64,000 bases of DNA from Eubacterium sp. OM08-24 (GCF_003438075.1 NZ_QSTA01000010.1:1-64000), one strand, 5' to 3'. Positions 31,988-40,812 are shown, counted from the first letter of the stretch. Numbers and translations: made by a program. Notes: generated by a model from the sequence alone, not told the origin.

Positions 31988-32194
31988 TCACTCATCCAAA
32001 ATAACTTCGCATATATCCCCAATATCGCAATGAAATACTTTGCAAATTCTCATAAGCACATCAAGGGATACTGTTTCATTCTTATTCAATTTTGTTGCAA
32101 CAGACGATGAAATCTCCGCAGCACGCATTAAATCTTGTCTTTTCATTTGATTATCAATCATAAGTTTTTGAAGTTTGTTGTAGCTTATTCTCAT
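31988..32194 (-). CDS. Small XRE/Cro regulator of the restriction operon
   Basis: The protein has 68 residues and is one helix-turn-helix: YNKLQKLMIDNQMKRQDLMRAAEISSSVATKLNKNETVSLDVLMRICKVF. It has the YozG/Cro-type minimal form. It is the first gene of the hsdRMS operon (17 nt before hsdR), so it may delay or limit restriction expression on entry into a new host, as C-proteins do. The role is inferred from position. Confidence 0.8.
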   Translation of the reverse strand: MRISYNKLQKLMIDNQMKRQDLMRAAEISSSVATKLNKNETVSLDVLMRICKVFHCDIGDICEVILDE

Positions 32195-32360
32195 CTGTAA
32201 CGCTCCTTCGTATTCTCCGTTTCTTTTGGTTACAGTTACTCATTTGATATTATACTATGAACAATCTATTTTTTCAAGATATAGAGATTCATTTGCAACT
32301 TCTACCCATTGAGGTGTCACTTTTTACGAACACCTAATACAACTCTTTTAAAGAATAATA

Positions 32361-32383
32361 AAAAAGAGATGCCGAAGCACCTC
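32361..32383 (-). terminator. Terminator with UUCG loop
   Basis: Read on the minus strand: GAGGTGC, loop TTCG, GCATCTC, then TTTTTT. This is a 7-bp stem with a very stable tetraloop and a good T-run. It ends the 32382-32597 gene, whose last bases form part of the stem. A second small hairpin, AGGTG / CACCT, lies at 32311-32333. Confidence 0.85.
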
Positions 32384-32597
32384 AATTATACATTCTATTA
32401 TTAACGTTCAATGCAATCATTGCTATGACCTTTTCTATCGGCGGCTCTTTTCCGTCCGGTGCAACTGCTTTCCAGAAAGCTATTGCTTCCGGTTCAGCAC
32501 TTTTCATTGCTTCCCGAATAGCAAACTGCATTTCCTCCTTTACTGCTTTTTCGGTTGTTCCATTTTCTTTCGCTATTTGTCTGAAAATGTCGTTCAC
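32382..32597 (-). CDS. Small Spo0A C-terminal-like protein
   Basis: The protein has 71 residues: IFRQIAKENGTTEKAVKEEMQFAIREAM, then WKAVAPDGKEPPIEKVIAMIALNVN. The first part resembles the short Spo0A C-terminal-like proteins common in Lachnospiraceae (IYREIAKEHGVSVEEVKREMQ pattern), a helix-turn-helix of unknown role. The match is weak, so hypothetical helix-turn-helix protein is the safe reading. It has its own terminator and stands alone. Confidence 0.55.
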   Translation of the reverse strand: MNDIFRQIAKENGTTEKAVKEEMQFAIREAMKSAEPEAIAFWKAVAPDGKEPPIEKVIAMIALNVNNRMYN

Positions 32598-32752
32598 TTC
32601 TACTTCCTCCTATGTCTATTAGTATGTGTCTATCACTGACAGTTGTTGTTATAGCATATTCTCTCTGTCGAAGTCTCGAAAAATTTGTCGATAGCAGAAA
32701 TTTTTTATACTGAAAAAAAGAAAGCTCGTCGATTAGGACGAACTTCTGTATT

Positions 32753-33088
32753 TTATGGAAGTATTTGCTTTGACTGCTTCACAAGTGTATCTATGACTTC
32801 ATAAATTCTGTTTCTATCTTCAGGAGCAAGTTTTTCAAGCTTTTCATTCAGCATAGAGTTCTTGACTGTGTATCCCGTTTCCAAGACATCTGTAAGAATC
32901 ATATCCGATGATACACCTAAAGCATTTACTATCTTTATGAAAGTTTCGAGTGACGGAATTTTCTCTCCACGCTCAACCATACCAATATAATTTGTTGTCA
33001 AATCTGTTTTCTCAGCCAAATCTTCTTGGCGTAATTTTTTCATCAGTCGATATTTTCTGATGTTCTTGCCGATTGTAGCGAGTTTCAT
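32753..33088 (-). CDS. XRE-family regulator
   Basis: The protein has 111 residues from the ATG at 33088, behind GGGGGTGATGAG. The helix-turn-helix spans IGKNIRKYRLMKKLRQEDLAEKTDLTTNYIGMVERGEKIPSLETFIKIVNAL. The tail PEDRNRIYEVIDTLVKQSK is typical of small phage-like repressors. It is divergent from the SLOG gene (152-bp gap), which it may control. Repeated GTGTNTATCACTAATAG-like words (33106-33123, near 33180, and 32612-32640 upstream of the previous gene) could be operators. Confidence 0.85.
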   Translation of the reverse strand: MKLATIGKNIRKYRLMKKLRQEDLAEKTDLTTNYIGMVERGEKIPSLETFIKIVNALGVSSDMILTDVLETGYTVKNSMLNEKLEKLAPEDRNRIYEVIDTLVKQSKQILP

Positions 33089-33240
33089 CTCATCACCCCC
33101 TTGGTGTGTTTCTATCACTAATAGTATAGATTGTGTTCAGTCAAACATATACACACTATTTGGAAGTGATAATAACTATTAGTGATGATTTTTTAACTTT
33201 TTTATGCTATACTGTATTAAACACGGGGTGATGGTATAGT

Positions 33241-33693
33241 ATGAGTAAAGAAAATACTGCTGTATTTATAGGGCATAATGAATGCTACGGAGTAACAAGT
33301 GAACAGATTAAAGAAGCCATTGTTTCATTTATAGATAAAGGCGTTACTGATTTTTTAAGTGGAGGACAAGGCGGATTTGACCGTTTATGTGGTCGTTGTG
33401 TTTATGAAGTCAAAAAGCAATATCCTAACATAAATAACTATCTCGTTATCCCTTACCTGTCTTTCAATGTATATAATCAAGAGTTGTTCGATTCGATAAT
33501 ATATCCCGATGGCTTTGAAAAATATTACTTCAAAGCCGCCATTCCTGCAAGAAACAAATTTATGGTGGATAACGCAAACTACGCTATATGCTATGTTAAT
33601 CACGGATGGGGCGGAGCCGCAAAGACTTATGAAAGAGCGAAGAAAAAAGGCTTGAACATCATCAATTTTGGAAATTATGATTTTGAAAGTTAA
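33241..33693 (+). CDS. SLOG-superfamily protein
   Basis: The protein has 150 residues. TAVFIGHNECYGV at the N-terminus, then GVTDFLSGGQGGFDRLCGRCVYEVKKQ, and later ARNKFMVDNANYAICYVNHGWGGAAKTYERAKKKG, is the Rossmann-like SLOG pattern (GxxxG with a nucleotide-binding loop; DprA/TIR-SLOG/lysine decarboxylase relatives). SLOG proteins bind or process nucleotide-derived ligands, sometimes in phage defence. No fused effector is visible. It starts after a GGGGTGATG site and is the only plus-strand gene in this part. Confidence 0.8.
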   Translation: MSKENTAVFIGHNECYGVTSEQIKEAIVSFIDKGVTDFLSGGQGGFDRLCGRCVYEVKKQYPNINNYLVIPYLSFNVYNQELFDSIIYPDGFEKYYFKAAIPARNKFMVDNANYAICYVNHGWGGAAKTYERAKKKGLNIINFGNYDFES

Positions 33694-33702
33694 TATGTAC
33701 TC

Positions 33703-33735
33703 GATGGCTACTCAAACGAGCAGCCATCTTTTTTA
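33703..33735 (+). terminator. Terminator of the SLOG gene
   Basis: GATGGCT (33703-33709) pairs with AGCCATC (33722-33728), followed by TTTTTT. It also touches the 3' end of the converging lysozyme/CHAP gene. Confidence 0.85.
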
Positions 33736-35394
33736 ATACGCCGGGATACCGTATCCATAGATATTGCTGCTTCCGACTGCGTACTGTCTTTGCTTGCAGG
33801 CGTCGCCTGAGTTACCCTCTACGGTATAGACTGTGCCATTCTCACACTTCTCTACGATACCAACGTGGTCTGTTGTACCGTCGCCTTCCCAATCAAAGAA
33901 GATAATATCTCCTGCCTTTGGTTCATAAGTGCGGTTTTGCCATTTTCCATTTGACTTAAACCAGTTTGCACCGTCCACACAACCTGCAAATTTCGGAACA
34001 AGTCCGCTTTCAATATACCCGCATTGGTCAGCACACCAAGATACGAAGCAGGCACACCATTCCACTCGGCTGTCAAAACCATACCAACTCCAGTAAGGTT
34101 GTCCGCCCTGATTGCCTACCTGCGTCAAGGCAACCTCAACAATCGCCTGATTACCTCCGGCAGTAAAGGCTCGCCCATACGGATAGTACCTCAGAACGTG
34201 AGCCGGATATTGGGTGTCTCCATAACTGTCCCAACCAAGCCTTTGTGCCTGCTGAGTGGAAAACTCCACTGCATTGGCATAAGAATAACCGCCATACTTT
34301 GATTTTACCCAAGAGATATATCCGTTACCGAAGTTGTAGCCTTGCAAAGCAAGTTTGATACGCTCCATATCAATCGGACTTTCAACTTCTGCCGAAGTAA
34401 GAGCCGCTTTCAATTCCTGAACACCACATTGGATAGAATATTCAGGGTCTTTAATTCCATTGGGTTCGTGTGGATACTTCGTATTGAAACTTCCTTCTGC
34501 TGCCTGCATAGGGTCAAGTCCTCTGCCGCCACTTTCCTGCATCATCACAGCCTTAATCAATTCCACATATTCAGGAATGCCATATTGCTTTGCATACTGT
34601 CGTATCAATGGGTCGTATGCTTCCACCTCTGCACTAACCTGCGTATAAGTATTGCTTTCACTTCCGCCACCAAACATTGCAACAGCACTTCCAAGTAGGA
34701 CAACAATCATAATAATCACAACTGCTATCCAACCGCCTGCGGCAATAGCAGCAACAAAAGCTTTCGTACCGGCTATGATTGCTTTTACTGTGGCAATAGT
34801 CGCTTTTGCTGCGGCTTTCACAGCATTTGCAGTTGCTTTCGCTGTCGCCTTTGCTGCCTGTGCCGCTTTCTGTGAAGCCTTAACGGTGGCTTGTGCTGTT
34901 TTCTGTGCGGTTTTTGCTGTCTGCTGACTGGTCTTAATGCTTGCCTTTGCGGTATGTTCGGCAGTCTTAACAGACCTCTGCGTTGTTTTCGCCGCTTCCT
35001 TACTAGCAAGTTTGATGTTCTTCTTGCCGGCAGAAGTAGCCGACTGTTTGACCATTTTCTCCGGTTTTTCAAACGTTTTGATTGCCGATGATGTCTGCGT
35101 CTGTGCTGAAGAACTGCCAACCGTTGTAGTTCTTCCTTGCGTTCTCTGAGCGTTCATTGACTTTTCGGCTCTCTGCTGTTTGAAACGTTGAATGCCGTCT
35201 TTGGCAGATTGGATATTCTGCTTTGTTTCCTGAACACCTTTTCGCCCTGCTTTATCAAAAGCATATGCACCTTTATGTGCAATTTCATCAATTCCGGCTT
35301 CCGTCTTATCAGCAGCATATTCTTCCGCAGTATTTTCATTTGCATTTACCGAATGTTCCGCTTTGTCCTTTGTGGCGATATATGCCTGTTTCAT
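33733..35394 (-). CDS. Conjugative cell-wall hydrolase: lysozyme-like and CHAP domains
   Basis: The protein has 553 residues. The N-terminal ~200 residues are Ala/Lys/Thr-rich repeats (KTAQKTAQATVKASQKAAQ). A membrane segment follows (WIAVVIIMIVVLLGSAVAMFGG). Then a lysozyme/transglycosylase domain (YDPLIRQYAKQYGIPEYVELIKAVMMQESGG, GYNFGNGYISWV) and a C-terminal CHAP amidase with Cys in WCACFVSWCADQCGY and His in DHVGIVEKC. It opens peptidoglycan for the transfer channel, like Tn916 Orf14. The usual first ~25 codons lie upstream, separated by an in-frame TAG. Confidence 0.92.
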   Translation of the reverse strand: MKQAYIATKDKAEHSVNANENTAEEYAADKTEAGIDEIAHKGAYAFDKAGRKGVQETKQNIQSAKDGIQRFKQQRAEKSMNAQRTQGRTTTVGSSSAQTQTSSAIKTFEKPEKMVKQSATSAGKKNIKLASKEAAKTTQRSVKTAEHTAKASIKTSQQTAKTAQKTAQATVKASQKAAQAAKATAKATANAVKAAAKATIATVKAIIAGTKAFVAAIAAGGWIAVVIIMIVVLLGSAVAMFGGGSESNTYTQVSAEVEAYDPLIRQYAKQYGIPEYVELIKAVMMQESGGRGLDPMQAAEGSFNTKYPHEPNGIKDPEYSIQCGVQELKAALTSAEVESPIDMERIKLALQGYNFGNGYISWVKSKYGGYSYANAVEFSTQQAQRLGWDSYGDTQYPAHVLRYYPYGRAFTAGGNQAIVEVALTQVGNQGGQPYWSWYGFDSRVEWCACFVSWCADQCGYIESGLVPKFAGCVDGANWFKSNGKWQNRTYEPKAGDIIFFDWEGDGTTDHVGIVEKCENGTVYTVEGNSGDACKQRQYAVGSSNIYGYGIPAY

Positions 35395-35472
35395 TTTCTA
35401 ACCGGCAATGGCGACTTTATCCAAAGTCTTTATCGTACCCTTGACCGTATCTCTTGTTTTAATATCAGCCAC
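35395..35472 (-). other. 5' extension of the wall-hydrolase gene interrupted by TAG
   Basis: A GTG at 35472 has an excellent AAGGAGG and reads VADIKTRDTVKGTIKTLDKV to AIAG, then TAG, AAA and the ATG at 35394, all in one frame. Related elements, as I recall them, carry this peptide as the N-terminus of the same hydrolase. Here a CAG-to-TAG change probably separates it. Translation may restart at the ATG six nt later. It may alternatively be a 24-residue leader peptide. Confidence 0.6.
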
Positions 35473-35486
35473 ATCAAACCTCCTTC

Positions 35487-35981
35487 CTAAGCCGGTTGAA
35501 TAACTCTCTTGAATTTTGTCGAACTGTCGGCAATATACTCGTTAATCAATCGGCTTTCTGCTTTTGTTTCGGGATAAGCGATAATAGAGATTGTCTTTGC
35601 GTTCCAATCGAGGGTGTAACTGTCGCTTGCCACATTTGTGATGTGGTGCTGTGCAAGGAAGTCTCGCAAACGCTTCATTTCTTCAAGGTCGTCGGACATA
35701 ATCACATTCACATATGTTCTGTCCTTAGACATTTTCTCATTGATAAAGCAGGCGAGAGAACAACCCACACCACCTGCAACGGCAACAACAAGCATTGCAA
35801 TCTCGTTATTCGCAGAAACAACTCTTTTCGTTATCCAAAAATAAATGAAGTCGGATATGATAACCACAATGCCTGCAAGTATCCACCGACTTCTTTGTAC
35901 TAATATTGTTTTTGTGGTACTTAGGGCATTGTCCACAACTTTCGCTGTGAACAACACCGCTAAATTTATCAAACTAATCAT
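35487..35981 (-). CDS. DUF5698/UPF0316-like membrane protein
   Basis: The protein has 164 residues with three hydrophobic segments in the first ~85: LINLAVLFTAKVVDNALSTTKTI, WILAGIVVIISDFIYFWI and IAMLVVAVAGGVGCSLACFI. A soluble tail follows with TYVNVIMSDDLEEMKRLRDFLAQHHITNVASDSYT (DUF2179-like). It has the UPF0316 layout. It sits inside the transfer operon between sortase and wall hydrolase; its role in transfer is unknown. Confidence 0.8.
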   Translation of the reverse strand: MISLINLAVLFTAKVVDNALSTTKTILVQRSRWILAGIVVIISDFIYFWITKRVVSANNEIAMLVVAVAGGVGCSLACFINEKMSKDRTYVNVIMSDDLEEMKRLRDFLAQHHITNVASDSYTLDWNAKTISIIAYPETKAESRLINEYIADSSTKFKRVIQPA

Positions 35982-35998
35982 ACAAGGCTTATCCCTCC

Positions 35999-36766
35999 TT
36001 ACTCAGCCACTTTCTTTGCCACGACGACCATTCTTCCGTTGTTACGGGAATACTCGCAAGTGGAAAGCGTAATCAATTTATCGCCATATTCTGCATTTAC
36101 TCCTGTATCATAGATAGCAAGTTCCTTGCACTTGGCAATATACGCATTGAAATCATATGCCGTATCTGCATTGACAAAATCATAGTATCTGAAACTGTTT
36201 GGACTATCTGTATATACTTCTGTCTTAAAAGCAGCCACTACTTCGTATTTGCCTTTCTCAGTCAACGTATCAAACTGAATGGTTTTGTGCTTTTTCCAAA
36301 AGGATTTATCGGCATACTTCATCAGTCCAGCGAACATCGAATTGTCGTTCATATGATGACCGTAGATAACAAGGTTGTCTGACGGAGCGTCCACATCGCA
36401 GTTTTCCTGCACATACGGACAACCGTACACTGTATAACCTTTATCAAATCCGTGTCTTAGGTAGAAATTCGGGTTATTCTTTGATTGCATAACCGGATAA
36501 TTGATTTTGGTATCATCAACCTTTATCCAACCTACCATATCATTGTTCTGCATATACAATTCCTGATAGTCAGGCAGAAAGTCCTTATCTTCGGAATAGG
36601 ACATTGTATCTTGCGTATCATCTATTTCTTCAACGGTTTCAATTAGATTGTCGTAGAGTTTCGCCTGATTTTTGGAGTCGCAGTAGTCTTTAGCCAAGAA
36701 TCCAATGCTCACAGCAAGCACAACGCTTAATAGCGATATAAACGCAATTCTTAATTTCATATTCAT
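35999..36766 (-). CDS. srtB: Class B sortase
   Basis: The protein has 255 residues. An N-terminal membrane anchor (RIAFISLLSVVLAVSIGFLA) is followed by the sortase barrel: catalytic His in VIYGHHMND, Cys in LITLSTCEYSRNNGRMVVVAKK, with the Arg close behind. Class B-type spacing fits. It cuts a sorting motif and fixes surface proteins to peptidoglycan. The likely client is the large adhesin at 57903, which ends in a TPKTG motif. Confidence 0.93.
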   Translation of the reverse strand: MNMKLRIAFISLLSVVLAVSIGFLAKDYCDSKNQAKLYDNLIETVEEIDDTQDTMSYSEDKDFLPDYQELYMQNNDMVGWIKVDDTKINYPVMQSKNNPNFYLRHGFDKGYTVYGCPYVQENCDVDAPSDNLVIYGHHMNDNSMFAGLMKYADKSFWKKHKTIQFDTLTEKGKYEVVAAFKTEVYTDSPNSFRYYDFVNADTAYDFNAYIAKCKELAIYDTGVNAEYGDKLITLSTCEYSRNNGRMVVVAKKVAE

Positions 36767-36778
36767 CGTTTTATACCT

Positions 36779-37180
36779 TTACCTTTCCATATCTTTTCTT
36801 TTAGGTGGAGTCAAATCTCTACAATATTCGGGATACCTGAGTTTGATACCCTCCATAAAGTAGGGAGCGTATCCGCAACAGAATAATTCCTCCGGTGTGA
36901 AAAGATTTTCTTTTCCCTCCTCCGTAAAACCGTTCCAAAGATTAAAGGCAAGGTGGCAGACCTTGACTGTTCCACTGGTCTGCCAGCCACCATACATCCC
37001 CTCCGGCACAATGCAATCGTTCTTAAAATCAAACATTTTTCCGATATTCATTCTAGTTTCTTCTGAAATGCCAATCACATAGAAAAATGCCTGATGATAG
37101 CAGTCATTGTGCCTGCATTTTTCGAGATTTTCAAAGACAAAATCTCTGTGTTCTTTGTTTCTGAATTGAATTTTAGCCAT
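36779..37180 (-). CDS. DUF6075-like hypothetical protein
   Basis: The protein has 133 residues from the ATG at 37180 after AAGGAGG. MAKIQFRNKEHRDFVFENLEKCRHNDCYHQAFFYVIGI, EGMYGGWQTSGTVKVCHLAFNLWNG and LFCCGYAPYFMEGIKLRYPEYC are seen. There are several conserved-looking Cys/His but no known catalytic set. This gene family (DUF6075 as I recall) regularly follows virB4 in Tn1549-type transfer operons. Confidence 0.7.
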   Translation of the reverse strand: MAKIQFRNKEHRDFVFENLEKCRHNDCYHQAFFYVIGISEETRMNIGKMFDFKNDCIVPEGMYGGWQTSGTVKVCHLAFNLWNGFTEEGKENLFTPEELFCCGYAPYFMEGIKLRYPEYCRDLTPPKRKDMER

Positions 37181-37193
37181 AGAAAACACCTCC

Positions 37194-39527
37194 TTATAAG
37201 CCTTCACCAGGCTTCGTCGTCATCAAGCGGTACAACTTCGTATTCTTCGGGAACTTGTTTGCAAACGGTACAAGAGAACTGCCCACCTTGATAAGTCCGT
37301 GTCCTGCGTCAACATTTGTGATATACGAAAGCTGAAGGTCGGAGATATTCAGAAGTTTTGCAAGTTCCAGTCTGTCGGTAGAAGCCTGATTGAGCATAAT
37401 GATAAACTCGCTGTTTGCAAGCATTGTTCTTGCAGTATGGCTCTGCAAAAGGTCGTCCACATTCTGAGTGATACCGGTTGCGTATGCACCGTACTTTCTT
37501 ACACGCTTCCAGAGTGTAAAGAGGAAGTTTGCAGAATACTCGTGCTGGAACAAAAGGTAAATCTCATCAATGAAGATAAAGGTATGCTTACCCTTTGCTC
37601 GGTTCTGTGTGATTCGGTTCAAAATACTATCGAGGACGACAAGCATACCGATTGGCATAAGCTGCTTACCGAGGTCGAGAATGTCATAACAGATAAGTCG
37701 ATTGTGAGTATCTACATTTGTCTGCTTAGCAAATGTGTTCAGCGAACCGTGAGTAAACAACTCAATAGCAAGAGCGATTTCCTTTGCTTCCGGCTCATCC
37801 TGTTTGAGAAGTTCATCTCTGAAATCCTGCAAGGTCGGAACCTGACCGGTATAATCGTTCTGCTGATAGGTGCGGTAAACGCTTGCAGTACAACGGTCAA
37901 TGATGGACTTCTGCTTTGCTCCGAGATTTGTACCGCCGATAAGCTGTTCGCAAAGGGACATAATAAACTCGGATTTCAAGATAACAGGATTTGCTCCGTC
38001 GCCATAGTCCTTGTTCATATCCATTGCATTGATATGGTTATTCGATGTTGCGGAGATATTGATAATCTCTCCACCAAGTGCATTTACAAGATGGGAATAC
38101 TCCCTCTCAGGGTCGATGATGATTACATCAGCATCGGAAGAAAGAATAATATTTTCAATCTCTCCCTTAGCCGCAAAGGACTTACCGCCACCGGATACAC
38201 CGAGGATAAAGGAATTACCGTTAAGAAGCTGTTTTCGGTCGGCAATTATCATATTTTTGCTGATAACATTCTGACCGTAATAAATACCATTTTCGTGATA
38301 AATATCCTGAACCCTGAACGGAATAAACACTGCAAGGCTTTCGGTGGTAAGGGTTCTGAAGGTGTCAATCTTCCTTGTCCCGTATGGCATAACGGTATTG
38401 AGTCCGTCCATCTGCTGAAATTTAAGAACTGCAAACTGACAAAGATGTTTTCTCGCTGTTGTAAGCAACGCTTCCGTATCGTTATCCAGCTGTTCTTTGG
38501 TATCTGCGGTATGCACCATCGTAAGCACTGCGAACATCATTCTCTGGTCACGGGTGGTAAGGTCATCAAGGAACTCTTTCATTTCCTTCTTCTGCTGTTC
38601 CATATCATAAGGAACGGTTGCCGAAAAGTTGTTGTTCATATTCTGCTTTCTCTGCCAGTTCGTGATGTTGGTTTCTACACCGAGCAATCTGTTCTCGGCT
38701 TCTCTGACTGCTTCATCGGTAGGAACAGGTACAATATCAATGGACATCATCAGATTTCGGTTCATATCCGTAAGTTCTGCCACCATACTGTCCTTGATAT
38801 AGGACGCATATTCACGAAGAAAGATAACCCTGCCATAACGGTTGCCGATTTTGAAATAATCACTTTCAAATTCTAAAGAGTCCGGGCAGATATAGTCCTT
38901 AAAATCGTGCCCTTTCTTTCGGGTTTCCTTAATATCAAAATGATATGAAGTTTCTTCCCCCACACGGAAGAAGTCGTGAATAATGCGAAGTCGCTCATCT
39001 GTTTCAAGCTCCACACACTTACTGCCAAGTCGTGAAAAGTGTGAAATCAAATCCGCACCTACACGGGCAAAATAAGTTCTTGCGTCGTCCACATTCTTTT
39101 TGTTGATGGAGATGGTCACATACTTATCCTGCACCGTTGAATTTGCTCCCGTCGCCTTATCAAGAAGCATTTTATTGTATTCCTCTCGATACTCATCAAG
39201 TTCATCTCCGGTTTCAGGAATAAGGATTGTTTTCTCAAAGTCCAAACGGTTCAGTCGTCTGTTGTTGATAGTGAGCTTTGTTGTTGCTCCACTGTCAAGA
39301 GAGTTAAGCAGTTCCGAATACTCAAGGAACATTGCTTCCTTATCTTCTCGACTGGCAACCGCATAGTTAATATCCGTAAACTTAAAAGATTTGGAATACT
39401 TATCTTTGCCCACTCTAAAGACACCGTCGTCATAGATGGCAGTAACCGGAATACAGTCCTGCACACCCTTCGGCACAACGAATTTTTCCTTATCCTGCTT
39501 AAAGATGTTATTTAATGTCTTAATCAT
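37194..39527 (-). CDS. virB4: VirB4-type conjugation ATPase
   Basis: The protein has 777 residues from the ATG at 39527 (AGGAGG ahead). The Walker A site is FILGVSGGGKSFAAKGE at ~460 and the Walker B site is HTFIFIDEIYLLFQHEYS; GITQNVDDLLQS follows. The N-terminal half is the channel-contact domain. It powers assembly of the type IV transfer channel. It overlaps prgI by 8 nt. It is the full length of Tn1549-type homologues. Confidence 0.95.
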   Translation of the reverse strand: MIKTLNNIFKQDKEKFVVPKGVQDCIPVTAIYDDGVFRVGKDKYSKSFKFTDINYAVASREDKEAMFLEYSELLNSLDSGATTKLTINNRRLNRLDFEKTILIPETGDELDEYREEYNKMLLDKATGANSTVQDKYVTISINKKNVDDARTYFARVGADLISHFSRLGSKCVELETDERLRIIHDFFRVGEETSYHFDIKETRKKGHDFKDYICPDSLEFESDYFKIGNRYGRVIFLREYASYIKDSMVAELTDMNRNLMMSIDIVPVPTDEAVREAENRLLGVETNITNWQRKQNMNNNFSATVPYDMEQQKKEMKEFLDDLTTRDQRMMFAVLTMVHTADTKEQLDNDTEALLTTARKHLCQFAVLKFQQMDGLNTVMPYGTRKIDTFRTLTTESLAVFIPFRVQDIYHENGIYYGQNVISKNMIIADRKQLLNGNSFILGVSGGGKSFAAKGEIENIILSSDADVIIIDPEREYSHLVNALGGEIINISATSNNHINAMDMNKDYGDGANPVILKSEFIMSLCEQLIGGTNLGAKQKSIIDRCTASVYRTYQQNDYTGQVPTLQDFRDELLKQDEPEAKEIALAIELFTHGSLNTFAKQTNVDTHNRLICYDILDLGKQLMPIGMLVVLDSILNRITQNRAKGKHTFIFIDEIYLLFQHEYSANFLFTLWKRVRKYGAYATGITQNVDDLLQSHTARTMLANSEFIIMLNQASTDRLELAKLLNISDLQLSYITNVDAGHGLIKVGSSLVPFANKFPKNTKLYRLMTTKPGEGL

Positions 39528-39885
39528 TATTTTTGTAAGCCTCCTTTGTCTTTTTCTCAATGCTCGGTTTCATCAACTCTAAATAGGTGTTTGTAGAGTG
39601 AAATACCAATTTCTTGGGCATAAGAAATTCGGACTTAATCCACGCCCAGATAAATTTCTCCGCTGTCATTCCGTTGTATTTCACAAATCCGAGAGCCGCA
39701 AACGGTGCTGCTCCCAAAATACACACCCACGATACTGTTTCTGTTCCAAGATGCGGTTTGAGCAAAAAGTACAATCCTACTGCCACACCACACGCAAGGA
39801 CAGAAAAAATGAACTGTCTTAGCGACAGTCCGAAAAACATTGATTCTGTGTAATTTCGTATTTCTCTGTTAATTTTTACTTCCAT
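39520..39885 (-). CDS. PrgI family membrane protein
   Basis: The protein has 121 residues from the ATG at 39885 (AAGGAAT ahead). MEVKINREIRNYTESMFFGLSLRQFIFS, then two membrane segments and a KFIWAWIKSEFLMPKKLVFHSTN tail, is the PrgI (VirB3-like) signature. It acts with VirB4 in the inner part of the channel. Confidence 0.93.
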   Translation of the reverse strand: MEVKINREIRNYTESMFFGLSLRQFIFSVLACGVAVGLYFLLKPHLGTETVSWVCILGAAPFAALGFVKYNGMTAEKFIWAWIKSEFLMPKKLVFHSTNTYLELMKPSIEKKTKEAYKNND

Positions 39886-39953
39886 TAGAAATTCCTTTCT
39901 ATGACAAATAAAAAAGCACCGCCATAACTGACAGTGCCACATCGTTTTGTGCA

Positions 39954-40667
39954 TTACCAAGGATTTAGATAAGTAAGTCCTCTTGGTAAATTATCTTCTT
40001 CATCTTCTAAACTTTGCTGTATGTGATTATAAACATTATGAATACTTTCTAAATACAGAATAAAGGACTTTTTGTTCGTATCCCTATTGCGATTTTTTAA
40101 CTTGATATACTCATCACGAACACAATTCCATCCCTGCTCATATTCAAGTATTTCCTGAAGTTTGCAGTCTGCATTTTGTGATAAGACTCTATCTTCAAAT
40201 GAATAACGATTGTTTTTCTTCCAATTCTTGATATATCTATACCCATTGTCCAAGTCGTCATCATCTAAATAATAAATTATCGCAAAATCACAACTTCTGA
40301 TAATCTTGGAATGTTTTTTGTCAACAACCTTTATGGTAATAGAAGAAGTAGAATCTTCAGGTTCTCCGTACTTTGTACCTTTGAGCGACTTGGAAAAAGC
40401 TCGCATAAACTGTTCTTTCAGTTTTTTGGGATTGTCCCATAAATCGCTCTTTTGCAAAATTAGATTGTAGTCAAAATCATACCCTCTGTTGCCATCTTTT
40501 ATCTTAGTGACGAGGTGTCGATTTGCACTTCCAATCAATTTGAATTGAAAAGTCGTATCATATTCGGTTTTCATTATTTTTTGAACCTTTTTTATGATAC
40601 TTTCAATTTCCTCTTTATAAGGCTTGTATTCTGCTTTGCTGACGTATTCGTACATATACTTGACCAT
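39954..40667 (-). CDS. Nucleotidyltransferase-fold protein
   Basis: The protein has 237 residues. FKLIGSANRHLV (GS motif), then GNRGYDFDYNLILQ (two catalytic Asp, DFD), and ~50 residues later IIRSCDFAIIYYL (third Asp), is the minimal pattern of the polymerase-beta nucleotidyltransferase fold. Target or product cannot be told. It lies between virB6 and prgI, genes that are usually adjacent, with ~70 and ~145 nt spacers. It is therefore probably a cargo gene. Defence, toxin-inactivating and RNA-modifying roles are all possible. Confidence 0.7.
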   Translation of the reverse strand: MVKYMYEYVSKAEYKPYKEEIESIIKKVQKIMKTEYDTTFQFKLIGSANRHLVTKIKDGNRGYDFDYNLILQKSDLWDNPKKLKEQFMRAFSKSLKGTKYGEPEDSTSSITIKVVDKKHSKIIRSCDFAIIYYLDDDDLDNGYRYIKNWKKNNRYSFEDRVLSQNADCKLQEILEYEQGWNCVRDEYIKLKNRNRDTNKKSFILYLESIHNVYNHIQQSLEDEEDNLPRGLTYLNPW

Positions 40668-40812
40668 CCTATCTTTACTTCCTCAATCCGACCATTTAGC
40701 AAAGCTAAATCATTACAGTATATCACGATTTTTTCACTTGTCAATTATTTTTATTTGTTTTTGTGTTTTTCAGGCAAGAATTTTGCCTGAAGATTTGTTC
40801 CAAAAACCTCCG

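Noticed and set aside
34818-35149. Arg/Gln- and Ala-rich readings on both strands in the wall-hydrolase region
   Set aside because: They are shadows of the Ala/Lys/Thr repeat segment of the hydrolase; composition follows the repeats only.
37299-38876. 525-codon open frame on the plus strand
   Set aside because: It lies fully antisense to virB4, has Cys-rich unnatural composition and no ribosome site; it is a mirror of the real gene's codon use.
33241-40667. SLOG protein plus nucleotidyltransferase as a two-gene signalling defence system
   Set aside because: They are 6 kb apart on opposite strands with transfer genes between and no shared promoter, so a linked system cannot be claimed.
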